A DNA stretch of 64,000 bases from Limnohabitans sp. (GCA_018882835.1 VERE01000002.1:1-64000), one strand, 5' to 3'. Numbered from the stretch's first letter, positions 44,123-53,094 are shown. The notes: generated by a model not told the origin, from the letters alone. Translations and numbers: made by a program.

Positions 44123-44727
44123 TGAAACAGGTAGTTCTGCCGCCCCCACTCAAGGCCCTTTTGCCAGCGGAAATTCAATCCCACTGCGAAGGTGCCTTTT
44201 TTAAGAAAAATGAGCTGGTTTTCCAGGCTGGCAAGAAACCTGTATGGATGTTTTATGTGGTCTCAGGCGAGTTGATTCTCGAGCGAACTGGCTTGCATGG
44301 GGAGTCGGTTGTGCTGCAGCGAATCCGCCAAGGCTTCATCAGCGAGGCCAGTTTGAAGGTCCCGGCCTACCATTGCGACGCCCTCGCGATGGTGGACTCC
44401 ATCGTCATTCAAATTCCGGTGAAAGCGCTCACGCAATCTTTAGAGCACGACCCCGAGTTCGCCGGCAGATGGATCAGCATGCTCAACCAGGAGGTCCGAC
44501 GGCTTCGCCTGCACCTTGAGCGGCTGAGCATGAAGTCCATCCGGGAACGGATCATTCACCTGATTGAAACCGAAGGCCAGGCGGGGCAATACGCTGCCCC
44601 CTCGGGTCTTAAAACGCTTGCCGGCGAATTGGGCGTGACACACGAGGCTTTGTACAGGGCCGTTGCACTCTTGGAATCGGAAAAGGTGCTGCGCAGAGAG
44701 CACCCCTATCTCATCCTGAATCGCTAG
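44122..44727 (+). CDS. Crp/Fnr family transcriptional regulator
   Basis: 201 residues from the ATG at 44122. Cyclic-nucleotide-binding-type beta roll at about 25-110 (NELVFQAGKKPVWMFYVVSGEL, which is shortened here), dimer helix, and a C-terminal HTH (GLKTLAGELGVTHEALYRAVALLE). No Fnr-type N-terminal Cys cluster is seen. The first Cys is at residue 22 only, so the protein is unlikely to sense oxygen by an iron-sulfur cluster. Divergent to the HMA/AhpD/YgaP-like set, which it may control. Confidence 0.9.
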   Translation: MKQVVLPPPLKALLPAEIQSHCEGAFFKKNELVFQAGKKPVWMFYVVSGELILERTGLHGESVVLQRIRQGFISEASLKVPAYHCDALAMVDSIVIQIPVKALTQSLEHDPEFAGRWISMLNQEVRRLRLHLERLSMKSIRERIIHLIETEGQAGQYAAPSGLKTLAGELGVTHEALYRAVALLESEKVLRREHPYLILNR

Positions 44728-44750
44728 GCAAACCAGGGGGCTGTTTGCCT
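44726..44750. terminator. Hairpin between convergent crp-type and aqpS genes
   Basis: AGGCAAAC (44726-44733) pairs exactly with GTTTGCCT (44743-44750). The arms overlap both stop codons. No T run follows, so termination is inferred only from position. Confidence 0.5.
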
Positions 44751-45421
44751 CAATGCTTATCGTCTTGTCCTTGTGATGGACCACCCTGCAAAAGACCATG
44801 CAGCAACCAGCCCAACAGGCCGCCCACCAGTTGTGCCAGCATGAACGCCGGGACATCCGCAGGGGAGATGCCGGCGAAAGTATCAGACATCATCCGACCG
44901 AAAGCTGCCGCAGGATTGGCAAACGAGGTGCTGGCGGTAAACCAATACGCTGCGCCAATGTAGCAAGCCACAAGGGCCGATGCTTTGCCCGCTGGCGAGC
45001 GCAAGATCACGAACAACAAGCCCGCGGTGGCCACAACTTCGGCAAACCACTGCGCTGGCCCCGTTCTGACTTTTTCAGACCACTGCCAAACCTCCAACCC
45101 AAACATGGCATGGGCAACCCATGCCCCCAGCACGGCCCCCATCAATTGCGCCAGCACATAGCCAGGCAAGAGCGGTGGCGCCAAATCCTTGCGGTATGCC
45201 ATGACCATGGACACAACAGGATTGAAATGCGCGCCACTGACAGGGCCCAGTGTTTCAATCAAGACGTACAAGGCAAACACCGTTGCCAGCGTGTTGGCCA
45301 GCAGTGCCACGGCGATGTTGCCGCCCGCCAGCTGCTCGCCCATGATGCCCGAGCCGATCACAGCGCATAACAATGCTGCTGTGCCGACAAGCTCCGAAAA
45401 GTAGCTGCGCCAAGCACTCAT
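44750..45421 (-). CDS. aqpS: Aquaglyceroporin of the ars operon (AqpS-like)
   Basis: 223 residues, six membrane segments and two pore half-helices: first NPV in SGAHFNPVVSM, second NPA in SFANPAAAFGR. After the second NPA the Arg found in nearly all aquaporins is Ala here, which should widen the selectivity filter. The start overlaps the arsC stop (ATGA). In Sinorhizobium meliloti AqpS releases arsenite formed by ArsC; the same job is likely here since no ArsB or Acr3 pump is encoded nearby. Confidence 0.88.
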   Translation of the reverse strand: MSAWRSYFSELVGTAALLCAVIGSGIMGEQLAGGNIAVALLANTLATVFALYVLIETLGPVSGAHFNPVVSMVMAYRKDLAPPLLPGYVLAQLMGAVLGAWVAHAMFGLEVWQWSEKVRTGPAQWFAEVVATAGLLFVILRSPAGKASALVACYIGAAYWFTASTSFANPAAAFGRMMSDTFAGISPADVPAFMLAQLVGGLLGWLLHGLLQGGPSQGQDDKH

Positions 45422-45933
45422 TGTTGGGCCAGCTCTCGTGCCGTTTTCTGTAGCGTCATCTTGCCCAGGCTGGACAACGGAAGGTTCACAAAAACCTCCA
45501 GTCGCTTGCCAATCAGGTGTAGCGTCTGCAGGAACGCTTTGCGCTTGTGATCGTCATCGGCATCGCCCGCCGAGGGATCGGCGTAGCCCCAGTGCGCCGT
45601 CGCGGGCTGTCCGGGCCAAAACGGACACACTTCTCCGGCGGCGTTGTCACAGACGGTGATGACCAGGTCCATGTGGGGCGCATCCGGCTTGGCAAACTCA
45701 TCCCAGCTTTTGCTGTACAGCCCTTCGGTTGAGATACCCGCCTTGGCCAGCGTTTCAAGGGCCAGCGGGTTGGGCTTTTGGTTGTCGCGCGGACTGCTGC
45801 CCGCAGAGTAGGCCTTGAAACGGCCTTGGCCCAAGTGGTTCAGCATGGCCTCGGCAAGAATGCTGCGGGCCGAGTTGTGGGTGCACAGGAACAGGACGTT
45901 CAAAGGTTCGGTATGGGGGGTCATGGTGTTCAT
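45418..45933 (-). CDS. arsC: Arsenate reductase, LMW-PTP type
   Basis: 171 residues. The phosphatase-like P-loop is LFLCTHNSARS at about residues 16-26 with the nucleophilic Cys, and the general-acid Asp block is YADPSAGD. Further Cys (TVCDNAAGEVC) suit the thioredoxin-coupled mechanism. It reduces arsenate to arsenite. The ATG at 45933 is one base after the arsR stop; the frame open upstream is inside arsR. Confidence 0.93.
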   Translation of the reverse strand: MNTMTPHTEPLNVLFLCTHNSARSILAEAMLNHLGQGRFKAYSAGSSPRDNQKPNPLALETLAKAGISTEGLYSKSWDEFAKPDAPHMDLVITVCDNAAGEVCPFWPGQPATAHWGYADPSAGDADDDHKRKAFLQTLHLIGKRLEVFVNLPLSSLGKMTLQKTARELAQQ

Positions 45934-45934
45934 T

Positions 45935-46258
45935 TCAGCAGCAAGATGTTGCGGTGGCGTCGAGGCAGTCTTCAGCGCCTTGGCAACAGTTCTCGGTGAG
46001 ATAAGAGAGCAGGCCATTCATCTGGCCAAACGCCACACGGTAGATCAGGTGACGACCGTTTCGCTCCTGACTGATCAAGCCGGCGTTCATCAACTCCTTC
46101 AGGTGGAAAGACAAGGTGGCATTGGGCACGCCCAAGGCTTCCCCCAACGCACCAGGCGTAGCGCCCGCTGGCCCTGCAGTCACCAGGCTGCGAAACACCT
46201 GAAGACGGTTGGCTTGCGCGAGCGCAGCCAGTGCTTTGACAACTTCTTTTTCTTCCAT
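45935..46258 (-). CDS. arsR: ArsR-type arsenite-responsive repressor
   Basis: 107 residues with the winged HTH GALGEALGVPNATLSFHLKELMNAGLI. It lacks the CVC motif of the E. coli protein but has Cys91, Cys92 and Cys98 in ENCCQGAEDC, the same CC-N5-C spacing as the C-terminal sensing site described for Acidithiobacillus ferrooxidans ArsR, plus a terminal CC. It heads arsR-arsC-aqpS. The candidate operator overlaps its start codon. Confidence 0.92.
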   Translation of the reverse strand: MEEKEVVKALAALAQANRLQVFRSLVTAGPAGATPGALGEALGVPNATLSFHLKELMNAGLISQERNGRHLIYRVAFGQMNGLLSYLTENCCQGAEDCLDATATSCC

Positions 46259-46280
46259 ATTTCCATCTTAATAGAAATAT
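46257..46280. promoter_or_regulatory. Candidate ArsR operator
   Basis: ATATTTC (46257-46263) and GAAATAT (46274-46280) are perfect 7-bp arms around 10 bases, overlapping the arsR start codon. AT-rich inverted repeats of this size are usual ArsR/SmtB sites. Confidence 0.55.
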
Positions 46281-46337
46281 ATGACAGAACGTTGACACAC
46301 GACCTCCTCCCAGGTCAGCTGCGCCGTGCGCCTTGCT

Positions 46338-47612
46338 TCAAACCACAGGCACGTCATCCCAATCTGTGGTGTAGTTGGGTGATTTGCGCTCTTGCCGCAT
46401 CTGCCAGCCCTGGTAAGCCCCTTGCGTGGACACCTTCACGGCACCCCGCCCGTAGCGCGCGTTCAAGTGGTCCAGCGCCTGCATCAGCTTGCTGTGGCCT
46501 GGGGGCGAGGCCTCCAGCCAATCGCCCTGCTGATGGGTCACGGGGCTGAGCTCACTCAGCATGACCCCGGCTTTCTTGTACTGGTAGCCCTCGCGAAACA
46601 TTCGCTCACACAAGGCGTCGGCCCACCGGTTGACCACCAGGGTGTCATGGGTGGGCTGCGGCAGGGGGACCGCCATGCTGGGCGAGTACTGCGCAAGGTC
46701 TTTTCGGAAACGGTTCGTCTGCAGAAACACTTGAATGACGGCAGCCTGGCTGTTTTGAGCGCGAAGTTTTGCGCAGGCATTGGCGACAAAGGTGGACAGC
46801 GCATCTTTCAAGACCGGCAATTCTGTGACCATGCTGCCAAACGATCGGCTGGCGATGATGTTCTGCTTGTCGGCTGGCACCTCCTCCAGCTCGATGCACG
46901 GCGTTTCTTGCAATTCCCTTTGCGTTTTTTCCATGACAACGCCAAACTCGGCGCGCAAACTGGGGATGTGCGCTTCTCGCAAATCCCAAACGGTTTCCAC
47001 GCCATGCGCAAGCAGCCGCTGCGTCAATTTGCGCCCCACGCCCCAAACTTCGCTGACGGGGATGCGTTTCAGCAAGGCGGTTTTCTGCGCATCATTCAAG
47101 GCGTTGTAATTGAAGACACCTTGGGATCGGGGGTGTTTCTTGGCTACGTGGTTGGCCAGCTTGGCCAGCGTCTTGGTGGGGCCAATGCCCACGCACACGG
47201 GCATGCCGGTCCACATCCTCACGCGCTCGCGCATGGCGTAGCTCAGCGCGCGCAGGTTCGGCGCGCCCGTGAGGTCGACAAAGCTTTCGTCAATGGAGTA
47301 CACCTCCTGATGCGGAGAAAACTCACCCAGAATGCGCATCACCCTGTTGGACATGTCGGCATACAAGGCGTAGTTGCTGCTCAGCGCCAGAATGCCATGC
47401 GCTTTCGCCAACGACTGGCACTCAAACCACGGCTGGCCCATCTTCACGCCCAAGGCTTTGGCTTCGTTCGAGCGTGAAACCACGCAGCCATCGTTGTTGG
47501 ACAGCACCACCATGGGCACGCGCGCCAGGTCGGGCCGAAAAATTCGCTCGCAGCTGACGTAAAAATTGTTGCAATCTACCAACGCCAGGGCCTGGACGTG
47601 CGCGCGCGCCAT
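46338..47612 (-). CDS. umuC: Error-prone DNA polymerase V catalytic subunit
   Basis: A 424-residue Y-family polymerase. Catalytic residues are in [13 protein letters not shown] near the N-terminus and [12 protein letters not shown] at about 100-111; the steric-gate Tyr is in NNFYVS. It copies damaged DNA after UmuD cleavage. It starts 4 bases after umuD stops and is controlled by the SOS box at 48069. Confidence 0.96.
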   Translation of the reverse strand: MARAHVQALALVDCNNFYVSCERIFRPDLARVPMVVLSNNDGCVVSRSNEAKALGVKMGQPWFECQSLAKAHGILALSSNYALYADMSNRVMRILGEFSPHQEVYSIDESFVDLTGAPNLRALSYAMRERVRMWTGMPVCVGIGPTKTLAKLANHVAKKHPRSQGVFNYNALNDAQKTALLKRIPVSEVWGVGRKLTQRLLAHGVETVWDLREAHIPSLRAEFGVVMEKTQRELQETPCIELEEVPADKQNIIASRSFGSMVTELPVLKDALSTFVANACAKLRAQNSQAAVIQVFLQTNRFRKDLAQYSPSMAVPLPQPTHDTLVVNRWADALCERMFREGYQYKKAGVMLSELSPVTHQQGDWLEASPPGHSKLMQALDHLNARYGRGAVKVSTQGAYQGWQMRQERKSPNYTTDWDDVPVV

Positions 47613-47616
47613 GACA

Positions 47617-48057
47617 TCAATAAAGCTTGTGCAGGTTGCGTGTGACCACGCCCCAGATGAGCAACTCTTCGCCGTCCTTGAGTGTGATGGGCGGGTACAA
47701 CGGGTTTTCTGCGATCAGCTTGACCACCCCGCCACGACGGTACAGGCGCTTGACCGTGAAGTCGTCGTTCAAGACGGCCAGCACGATGTTGCCGTGCTTG
47801 GCCTCGATGGAGCGGTCGACCAGCAGCTCGTCACCTTCGTAAATACCAATGCCGTTCATGGAGTCGCCCTTGACCCGGAAAATAAAGGTGGCCTCCTTGT
47901 TGCGAATCAGGTGCTCGTTGAGATCAATGCGTTTGCGCGTGTGGTCGGCGGCGGGCGAAGGGAAACCGGCCCGCACCGTCCATGCGCACATGTCCAGCCA
48001 GACCTTGGTGTCTGGCAAAAATACGGGTTGGGGTGTGGAAATGGCAGGTATCGTCAT
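47617..48057 (-). CDS. umuD: UmuD, self-cleaving SOS mutagenesis protein
   Basis: 146 residues of the LexA/UmuD (S24) family. The cleavage site is Ala-Gly in [12 protein letters not shown] at about residues 30-31; the catalytic Ser is in GDSMNG and the Lys in DFTVKRL. RecA-induced cleavage gives UmuD', which pairs with UmuC. The SOS box lies 12 bases upstream of the ATG. Confidence 0.96.
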   Translation of the reverse strand: MTIPAISTPQPVFLPDTKVWLDMCAWTVRAGFPSPAADHTRKRIDLNEHLIRNKEATFIFRVKGDSMNGIGIYEGDELLVDRSIEAKHGNIVLAVLNDDFTVKRLYRRGGVVKLIAENPLYPPITLKDGEELLIWGVVTRNLHKLY

Positions 48058-48068
48058 CTCGTCAAATA

Positions 48069-48088
48069 TACTGTATTTATATACAGTA
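48069..48088. promoter_or_regulatory. LexA (SOS) box of umuDC
   Basis: TACTGTATTTATATACAGTA differs from the classic E. coli consensus TACTGTATATATATACAGTA at one base. It is 11 bases upstream of the umuD start codon. Confidence 0.93.
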
Positions 48089-48107
48089 TATCAAGCATAT
48101 GCTTTCC

Positions 48108-48743
48108 CTAAGGCCTTGGCGCAGCCTCTGCCCGAAGCTGCGGCATGTGTTCCCAGCGCATGAGCTCTGCGGCCTTGGCATGATCCGCACTGAGCCAGGC
48201 CGCGTGCAGCTCTGGCGCAATGATCACGGGTGTGCGCTTCTCGTCACCTGGCTTGTGGAATTGGCACATCACAGGATGCGCGTCTGCGTTCACGGTCAGC
48301 ATCGAAAAGCTGACCACCCCCTCGCCCGTTGCAGGGTGCGTCCAACGGTCCCAAAGGCAAGCAATGCCGAAGGGCTCACCGCAGGCCAATTCAATTTTCC
48401 AGCGCACCGCCTTGCCTGACGAGTAGCTCGGTTCGAAGAAATGATCGACCAGCACCAAGCCCCACTGGCGATGCCTCCACGGTGAGCGGTAGCTGGGTTT
48501 TTCGGCGGCGGTCTCACTGCGCGCGTTGTAGGTGTGCCGGGCAATCTTGTCGTCTTTCGCCCAAGCTGGAATCAGCCCAAACCGGGCCAAGCCACACGCA
48601 ACGCGGCCTGACTGATGGCTTTTGACAACCAAGGGCGCGGGAAAGCCGGGATAAGACTCTGCGGGGTAATCTGTGGGCAAATCGACCCCCAGCTTCTCCT
48701 TGACCCATTGGGCACGTTGCGTTGGCGTGAAGTTAGTGCACAA
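48108..48743 (-). CDS. SRAP-family protein (YedK/HMCES-like abasic-site shield)
   Basis: 211 residues. The catalytic Cys must be residue 2 because it becomes the N-terminus and crosslinks to abasic sites: MCTNF. This fixes the start as TTG at 48743. Further active-site blocks are YNARSETAAEKPSYRSPW, FFEPSYSSGKAVRW and HPVMCQFHKPGDEKRTPVII (the His and Glu sites). It protects single-stranded DNA with abasic lesions. It is upstream of umuD on the same strand, a common neighbourhood for damage-tolerance genes. Confidence 0.92.
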   Translation of the reverse strand: MCTNFTPTQRAQWVKEKLGVDLPTDYPAESYPGFPAPLVVKSHQSGRVACGLARFGLIPAWAKDDKIARHTYNARSETAAEKPSYRSPWRHRQWGLVLVDHFFEPSYSSGKAVRWKIELACGEPFGIACLWDRWTHPATGEGVVSFSMLTVNADAHPVMCQFHKPGDEKRTPVIIAPELHAAWLSADHAKAAELMRWEHMPQLRAEAAPRP

Positions 48744-48839
48744 GCTGTTGACTCACATCTAGCGAGATGGGTGACATGCGTCCGGTGTCGGGCGCACTGG
48801 CCCTGTCTGTCATGGATAGGCTCGCAAGCTTACAGTGCC

Positions 48840-49706
48840 TCAGGTCTGCCCTTCAGGCTCCAGGGGCATCGGATACTCTTCGGCATTGCAGACCATGCCT
48901 CTTTTGGAGAAGTCCCAGCGGGGCGGTGCAAATATATCCACCAACACCCCCGGCGTATCGGTGTTGCGACTGGTGTGCACGACCTTGGGCGGCACAATCA
49001 ACAACGAGGGGCTGCCCATTTGCTGGGCTTCGTCCTCGCGCCACAAGGTCATGTCAGGTCCCCAGGGGTAGCGAAGGTGATGGACGTAGGTGCCAGACAA
49101 GGCCAAAGAGCCTTGCTCGAAATCATCATGGCTGTGAGGGCTGAGCTTTCGCACATCACGCGGCACGGTGCGCTTCATCAAGGGATTCACCATCAGCTTG
49201 CAACTGCGAAAGACACGCATTTGGCTGCCCTCACTGGCGTAATTCGCCAGTGGGTAGTGGCGCAATCGATATCCACCGACGGGCTCGGGCCAGGCCACCA
49301 AGGGGCTGACATCGGGATTAGGCACTTGGTATGTGGCATGGTTATCGGCAAGCATGAGCACATCGGTCACATCGCTGGAGAAGATGCGCACGAGCAAGCC
49401 CGCGCCCGTGGCAACCTCCACGCGACTGTTGCCGGGCGGGACAATCGTCAGGCTGTCGGCCTCGGCCTTGAGTGTCTCGCGCCCCGCTTGTATGTTGACG
49501 CACAGGCCAGGGGTCTCGGGGACCAACAGCACATACTCATCCAGGTTGTCGCGCACCAGGACATCGCCCGCTTGGGCTTGCGACACCACAACCACAAAAT
49601 TGGCGCCACGTGTGACCCAACCGGGGCAGGTATCTCCTGGCAGCGAACGAGGCGCACTGGCATGGTGACGGGCATAAGTAGGTTGTTGCGATGGCAGCAA
49701 GGTCAT
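48840..49706 (-). CDS. Cupin-fold protein with two cupin-like modules
   Basis: 288 residues from the ATG at 49706 (AGAGGAATTGTC before it). The N-terminal half looks like a degenerate cupin (LVPETPGLCVNIQAG, IVPPGNSRVEV) and the C-terminal half is a clear one with metal His/Glu: SPHSHDDFEQGSLALSGTYVHH ... LLIVPPKVVHTSRN. The family is unknown to me; a dioxygenase or isomerase is possible. Last gene of the nine-gene minus-strand cluster. Confidence 0.68.
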   Translation of the reverse strand: MTLLPSQQPTYARHHASAPRSLPGDTCPGWVTRGANFVVVVSQAQAGDVLVRDNLDEYVLLVPETPGLCVNIQAGRETLKAEADSLTIVPPGNSRVEVATGAGLLVRIFSSDVTDVLMLADNHATYQVPNPDVSPLVAWPEPVGGYRLRHYPLANYASEGSQMRVFRSCKLMVNPLMKRTVPRDVRKLSPHSHDDFEQGSLALSGTYVHHLRYPWGPDMTLWREDEAQQMGSPSLLIVPPKVVHTSRNTDTPGVLVDIFAPPRWDFSKRGMVCNAEEYPMPLEPEGQT

Positions 49707-49722
49707 GACAATTCCTCTGGAT

Positions 49723-50442
49723 TCATGCGGTGATGGCAATGGCTTGCGCAGCCTGGCGCAACAAGGTTTGGTCTGATGCAACGATGAACCAATTGGCTCC
49801 CAGCGGCTCAAATTGCGCGCGCTCTGCTGTGCCGGCCACATGCATGCCAGCAATCTTGCCGGCGCGATGGGCGACGGCCAGGACATGCTGTGTGGCCGCA
49901 GTCACTTGGTCGTCCCGGGAGTTCTCCAGGCCCTTGGACAAGGCCAGGTCGGCGCGCCCCACGAACAATCCGGCCACACCAGGCTCGGCCGCAATGGCTT
50001 GTGCCTCTTGCACAGCCGCTGCCGATTCGATCTGGCAAATGACCTGTGCTTCATCACCGACCCGCAAAGCGTCTTTCATGCCCATGCTGCCGTAGGCTGC
50101 AAAGCGCGGCGAGCCGGAATAGCCTCTGTTGCCGCCACGGTAACGCGCCATGGCTACCACTTCGCGAGCCTGCGCGGCACTGTCCACATGCGGCACCAGC
50201 AAGCCATGCGCGCCGATATCCAAGGCAGAAAGGATCACCGAGGGGTTGATCTCGGCAATCCGGATGAACACCTTCAAATGACTGGCCCGGCCAGCCATGA
50301 CCATCAAGTCCAGCATGGCGCGATCCAAGGGCGCATGCTCTGCGTCCAGGCAAACGAAATTCAGAGCGGTGGTGCCCAGCACTTCGACCACATGCGGCGA
50401 GGCAGTTTTGACAAAGGTGCCAATCTGGCTTTGAAGACTCAT
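49723..50442 (-). CDS. HpcH/HpaI-family class II aldolase
   Basis: 239 residues with the family core: FVCLDAEHAPLDRAMLDLMV (catalytic His region), ALDIGAHGLLVPHV, VICQIESAAAV and GLFVGRADLAL. Members use a divalent metal to split 4-hydroxy-2-oxo acids into pyruvate (or oxaloacetate) and an aldehyde. In the cluster it probably makes the C-C cleavage. Confidence 0.9.
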   Translation of the reverse strand: MSLQSQIGTFVKTASPHVVEVLGTTALNFVCLDAEHAPLDRAMLDLMVMAGRASHLKVFIRIAEINPSVILSALDIGAHGLLVPHVDSAAQAREVVAMARYRGGNRGYSGSPRFAAYGSMGMKDALRVGDEAQVICQIESAAAVQEAQAIAAEPGVAGLFVGRADLALSKGLENSRDDQVTAATQHVLAVAHRAGKIAGMHVAGTAERAQFEPLGANWFIVASDQTLLRQAAQAIAITA

Positions 50443-50460
50443 GGCGGTGCTTTCAGGAGG

Positions 50461-51087
50461 TCATTTGGGTGGCTTTTGAAGTTGCACCCGCGTGTGCAGC
50501 GTGCCCAGTTCGGCATAAAGGGGCCCGCCCAAGCGGGCAATCGGTCGCATCTTGACACTGTCGATGTAGCGACCATCAAAGACCGACGAAGCGATGTGAA
50601 AGGTCAATATTTCCCCAATGTAGAGGGTGTTCAAACCACGCCCAAGGGGAATGGAGCGCTCCAGCCGGCATTCCATCTGAATCGGCGATCGCGCCACACG
50701 CGGCACCGCAACACTTTGGCCCGGCAACAGTTCGATGCCCAAGGCTTCCACCTCGCTCACGTCTGGCGGATACTCCGCGCTGGACGCGTGCATGAGGTCC
50801 ATGTTGTCCACGGTAGAGACATTCACCACAAACTCACCCGTCTCCAAAATGTTGCGTGCAGTGTCCTTGAGCACGCCCTCCCTGTTGCCAATGTTGACGG
50901 CCAGCATGGGCGGGCTGTGTGCCACATAGTTGAACGAACTGAAGGGCGCGACATTGACGACGCCGGCATTGCTTCGCGTGGTGATCCAGGCGACAGGCCG
51001 GGGCACGACGGCGCCCACCAACAACCGATAGGCTGTGGTGGTGTCCATCGTGGTCGCATCCAACGAGGTGAAGTGTGTGTCAGACAT
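50461..51087 (-). CDS. Flavin-reductase-domain protein
   Basis: 208 residues from the ATG at 51087. FMN-binding flavin-reductase-like fold: LLVGAVVPRPVAWITTRSNAGVVNVAPFSSFN at its start, TFHIASSVFDGRYID at its end. The type with the PRPVAWITT motif commonly reduces or modifies a small-molecule substrate rather than supplying flavin to a monooxygenase; which is true here is unknown. Confidence 0.85.
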   Translation of the reverse strand: MSDTHFTSLDATTMDTTTAYRLLVGAVVPRPVAWITTRSNAGVVNVAPFSSFNYVAHSPPMLAVNIGNREGVLKDTARNILETGEFVVNVSTVDNMDLMHASSAEYPPDVSEVEALGIELLPGQSVAVPRVARSPIQMECRLERSIPLGRGLNTLYIGEILTFHIASSVFDGRYIDSVKMRPIARLGGPLYAELGTLHTRVQLQKPPK

Positions 51088-51103
51088 GGCGTGTTTTTTA
51101 AAC

Positions 51104-52048
51104 TCAAGGTTTGTGATGGGTGCCACCCTTGACGAAAACACGCCGTCCGGTGTCATGGAAAAGGGCTTGCTTTTCCGCATCATTGAGCAGTTTTGCGGAG
51201 TCCAGTGCGCGCTGCACCATGTCTTCGTAAGTCCCCGACGAGGTGCCAATGTCCGAACCCCACATGATGCGGTCGGCACCGTACATGTCCGTGGCACGTC
51301 GCAACACTTTTTCCGCGGGGATACCCGCTTCGCGGCAAATGTCCAGGTTGATCGAGGTCCATTTGAACGACATGTTGGCAATGGGCGCGAGCGTTTCGTA
51401 GCGCTCATCCAAACCAAAATGATCCCCCTCCTCCATTTCTGGCTCCAGAAGATGGTCCAGCACAATGCGCACATTGGGAAACGCCTTGGAGAGCTCAATC
51501 AAGGTGGGAATGGAAGGCCCGCCGCCCCCCGTCGCCAAGACCTCCAGGTCCATGACCAGGCCGTAGTCGTTGGCGACAGCCCAGGTTTTCAAGGCCTGCG
51601 TCGAATTGAGCCAAGGCATGCTGCCATCGGGCTCGCGGCCGCCGAACAAACGCACACCCGCAAGCTGGTTCTTCTCAATGTAGTGCTTGACCAGATCGGG
51701 CGTGTCAGCCGCTTCGGCATCCAGGATCACCACGGCCGAAAAAATGTCAGGGTAGCGGTCGGAAGAATCCAGAATGTAGCTGTTGTCGTAGCGGTAGATC
51801 ATCCGCTTTTGCACCGCCACAGCCCCGTCGACATTCTGCGCTTGCATCCAGGTCAGCATGCGCGAAACATCGGGAATTTCGTTGATCGGGTTGGGGCCGT
51901 GGTGCCCGCCGGGCTTGCCGATGACGCCTGGCGCGCGGTAAGGGGCATTGGCTGCCCGTTGCATGGGGTTGCGAGGGTAGGCCTGTTGGTCATCAGCGAC
52001 CAAATGGGCGTGGGCATCAAACAGCAAGGGGCGTTGAGAATCGGTCAT
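51104..52048 (-). CDS. Amidohydrolase-2 family TIM-barrel hydrolase
   Basis: 314 residues from the ATG at 52048. Metal-binding motif DAHAHL near the N-terminus, HLLE and the terminal Asp in MWGSDIGTSSG. The family includes 2-pyrone-4,6-dicarboxylate lactonase and nonhydrolytic decarboxylases. The context (aldolase, dehydratase, tricarboxylate receptors) favours a lactonase or decarboxylase on a polycarboxylic acid; that is inference. Confidence 0.87.
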   Translation of the reverse strand: MTDSQRPLLFDAHAHLVADDQQAYPRNPMQRAANAPYRAPGVIGKPGGHHGPNPINEIPDVSRMLTWMQAQNVDGAVAVQKRMIYRYDNSYILDSSDRYPDIFSAVVILDAEAADTPDLVKHYIEKNQLAGVRLFGGREPDGSMPWLNSTQALKTWAVANDYGLVMDLEVLATGGGGPSIPTLIELSKAFPNVRIVLDHLLEPEMEEGDHFGLDERYETLAPIANMSFKWTSINLDICREAGIPAEKVLRRATDMYGADRIMWGSDIGTSSGTYEDMVQRALDSAKLLNDAEKQALFHDTGRRVFVKGGTHHKP

Positions 52049-52067
52049 ATGAATGGCGGGAAAGTAC

Positions 52068-53063
52068 TCAGTTGGCAACGACTTTGGCAGCGGCAATCAC
52101 CTTTTGCCATTTCAAAGAATCTTCCTGGATCATCTGGTGCAGCAACTCGGGCGAACCCAAATTGACCACAGCGCCATAGGTTTGAAGTTTGGCCCGCCCG
52201 TAGGTGGACCCTACGATGGCATTGATTTCCGTGTTCAATTTTTTGGCGATCTCGGTCGGTAGCCCTGCGGGCCCCACAATGCCAAACCAGACCGTTGCAA
52301 CCAAATCAATGCCCTGTTCTTTGGCCGTTGGAATTTCTGGCAAACCAGGATAGCGAGCGGAAGAGGTGACGGCCAGCCCGCGCAACTTGCCAGCACTCAA
52401 ATTGGGAATAAAGGCTGTGATCGGGGCCGACAAAGCCTGGATGTTGCCGCCCAAAAGATCGGTCATGGCTGGCGTGTCACCCCGAAAGGGGATGTGGGTG
52501 AGCGGCGTCTTGGTCACGATCGACAGCTGTTCCAAGGCCAAATGGCCAATCGTGCCATTGCCGGGCTGCCCCACGGTGAACGACTGGGGGTTGGCCTTGG
52601 CCTGGCGCAAGAATTCTTTCAAATTCATGGCGCTCACCTTGGCTGGGTTGCTGGTGATGACCAACGGAATTTCGCAAACCAGGGCGATGGGTGACAAGTC
52701 CTTGTCCGAATCGAACGGCATGGTCTTGTACAAAAATTTGTTGTTCACCAGGGGGCCTGACGTGGACAACCCAATGGTGTAGCCATCGGCTGGCGCTTTG
52801 GCAACGGCGTCGGTCCCAATGTTGCCCCCTGCCCCTGCGCGGTTATCGACGATAAATTGCTGGCCGAATTTCTCGCTCAGGCCTTGCGCTATGAAACGCG
52901 CGACCAAATCAGTGCTGCCCCCTGCTGGAAAGGGCACCACGATGCGCACAGGCTTGCTGGGCCATGGCATGTTTTGAGACCACGACTGCAAAGGCCAGGA
53001 ACAGAGCAAGCTCAAGGACACGACAAGCTTGGTCAGGGTCCGGCGAGGGAATTGGATGTGCAT
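52068..53063 (-). CDS. Bug-type tripartite tricarboxylate transporter receptor (4)
   Basis: 331 residues from the ATG at 53063 (the frame is open further upstream). Signal peptide with LVVSLSLLCSWPLQSWSQ; ligand loops RIVVPFPAGGSTDLVARF and IVDNRAGAGGNIGTDAV; interface block IPFRGDTPAMTDLLGG. One of two receptors in the cluster. No permease is encoded here, so the transporter's membrane part must be elsewhere or the receptor serves as a sensor. Confidence 0.92.
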   Translation of the reverse strand: MHIQFPRRTLTKLVVSLSLLCSWPLQSWSQNMPWPSKPVRIVVPFPAGGSTDLVARFIAQGLSEKFGQQFIVDNRAGAGGNIGTDAVAKAPADGYTIGLSTSGPLVNNKFLYKTMPFDSDKDLSPIALVCEIPLVITSNPAKVSAMNLKEFLRQAKANPQSFTVGQPGNGTIGHLALEQLSIVTKTPLTHIPFRGDTPAMTDLLGGNIQALSAPITAFIPNLSAGKLRGLAVTSSARYPGLPEIPTAKEQGIDLVATVWFGIVGPAGLPTEIAKKLNTEINAIVGSTYGRAKLQTYGAVVNLGSPELLHQMIQEDSLKWQKVIAAAKVVAN

Positions 53064-53094
53064 AAGCAGCCTTTTCTGATGAGGGGCAGATGTG

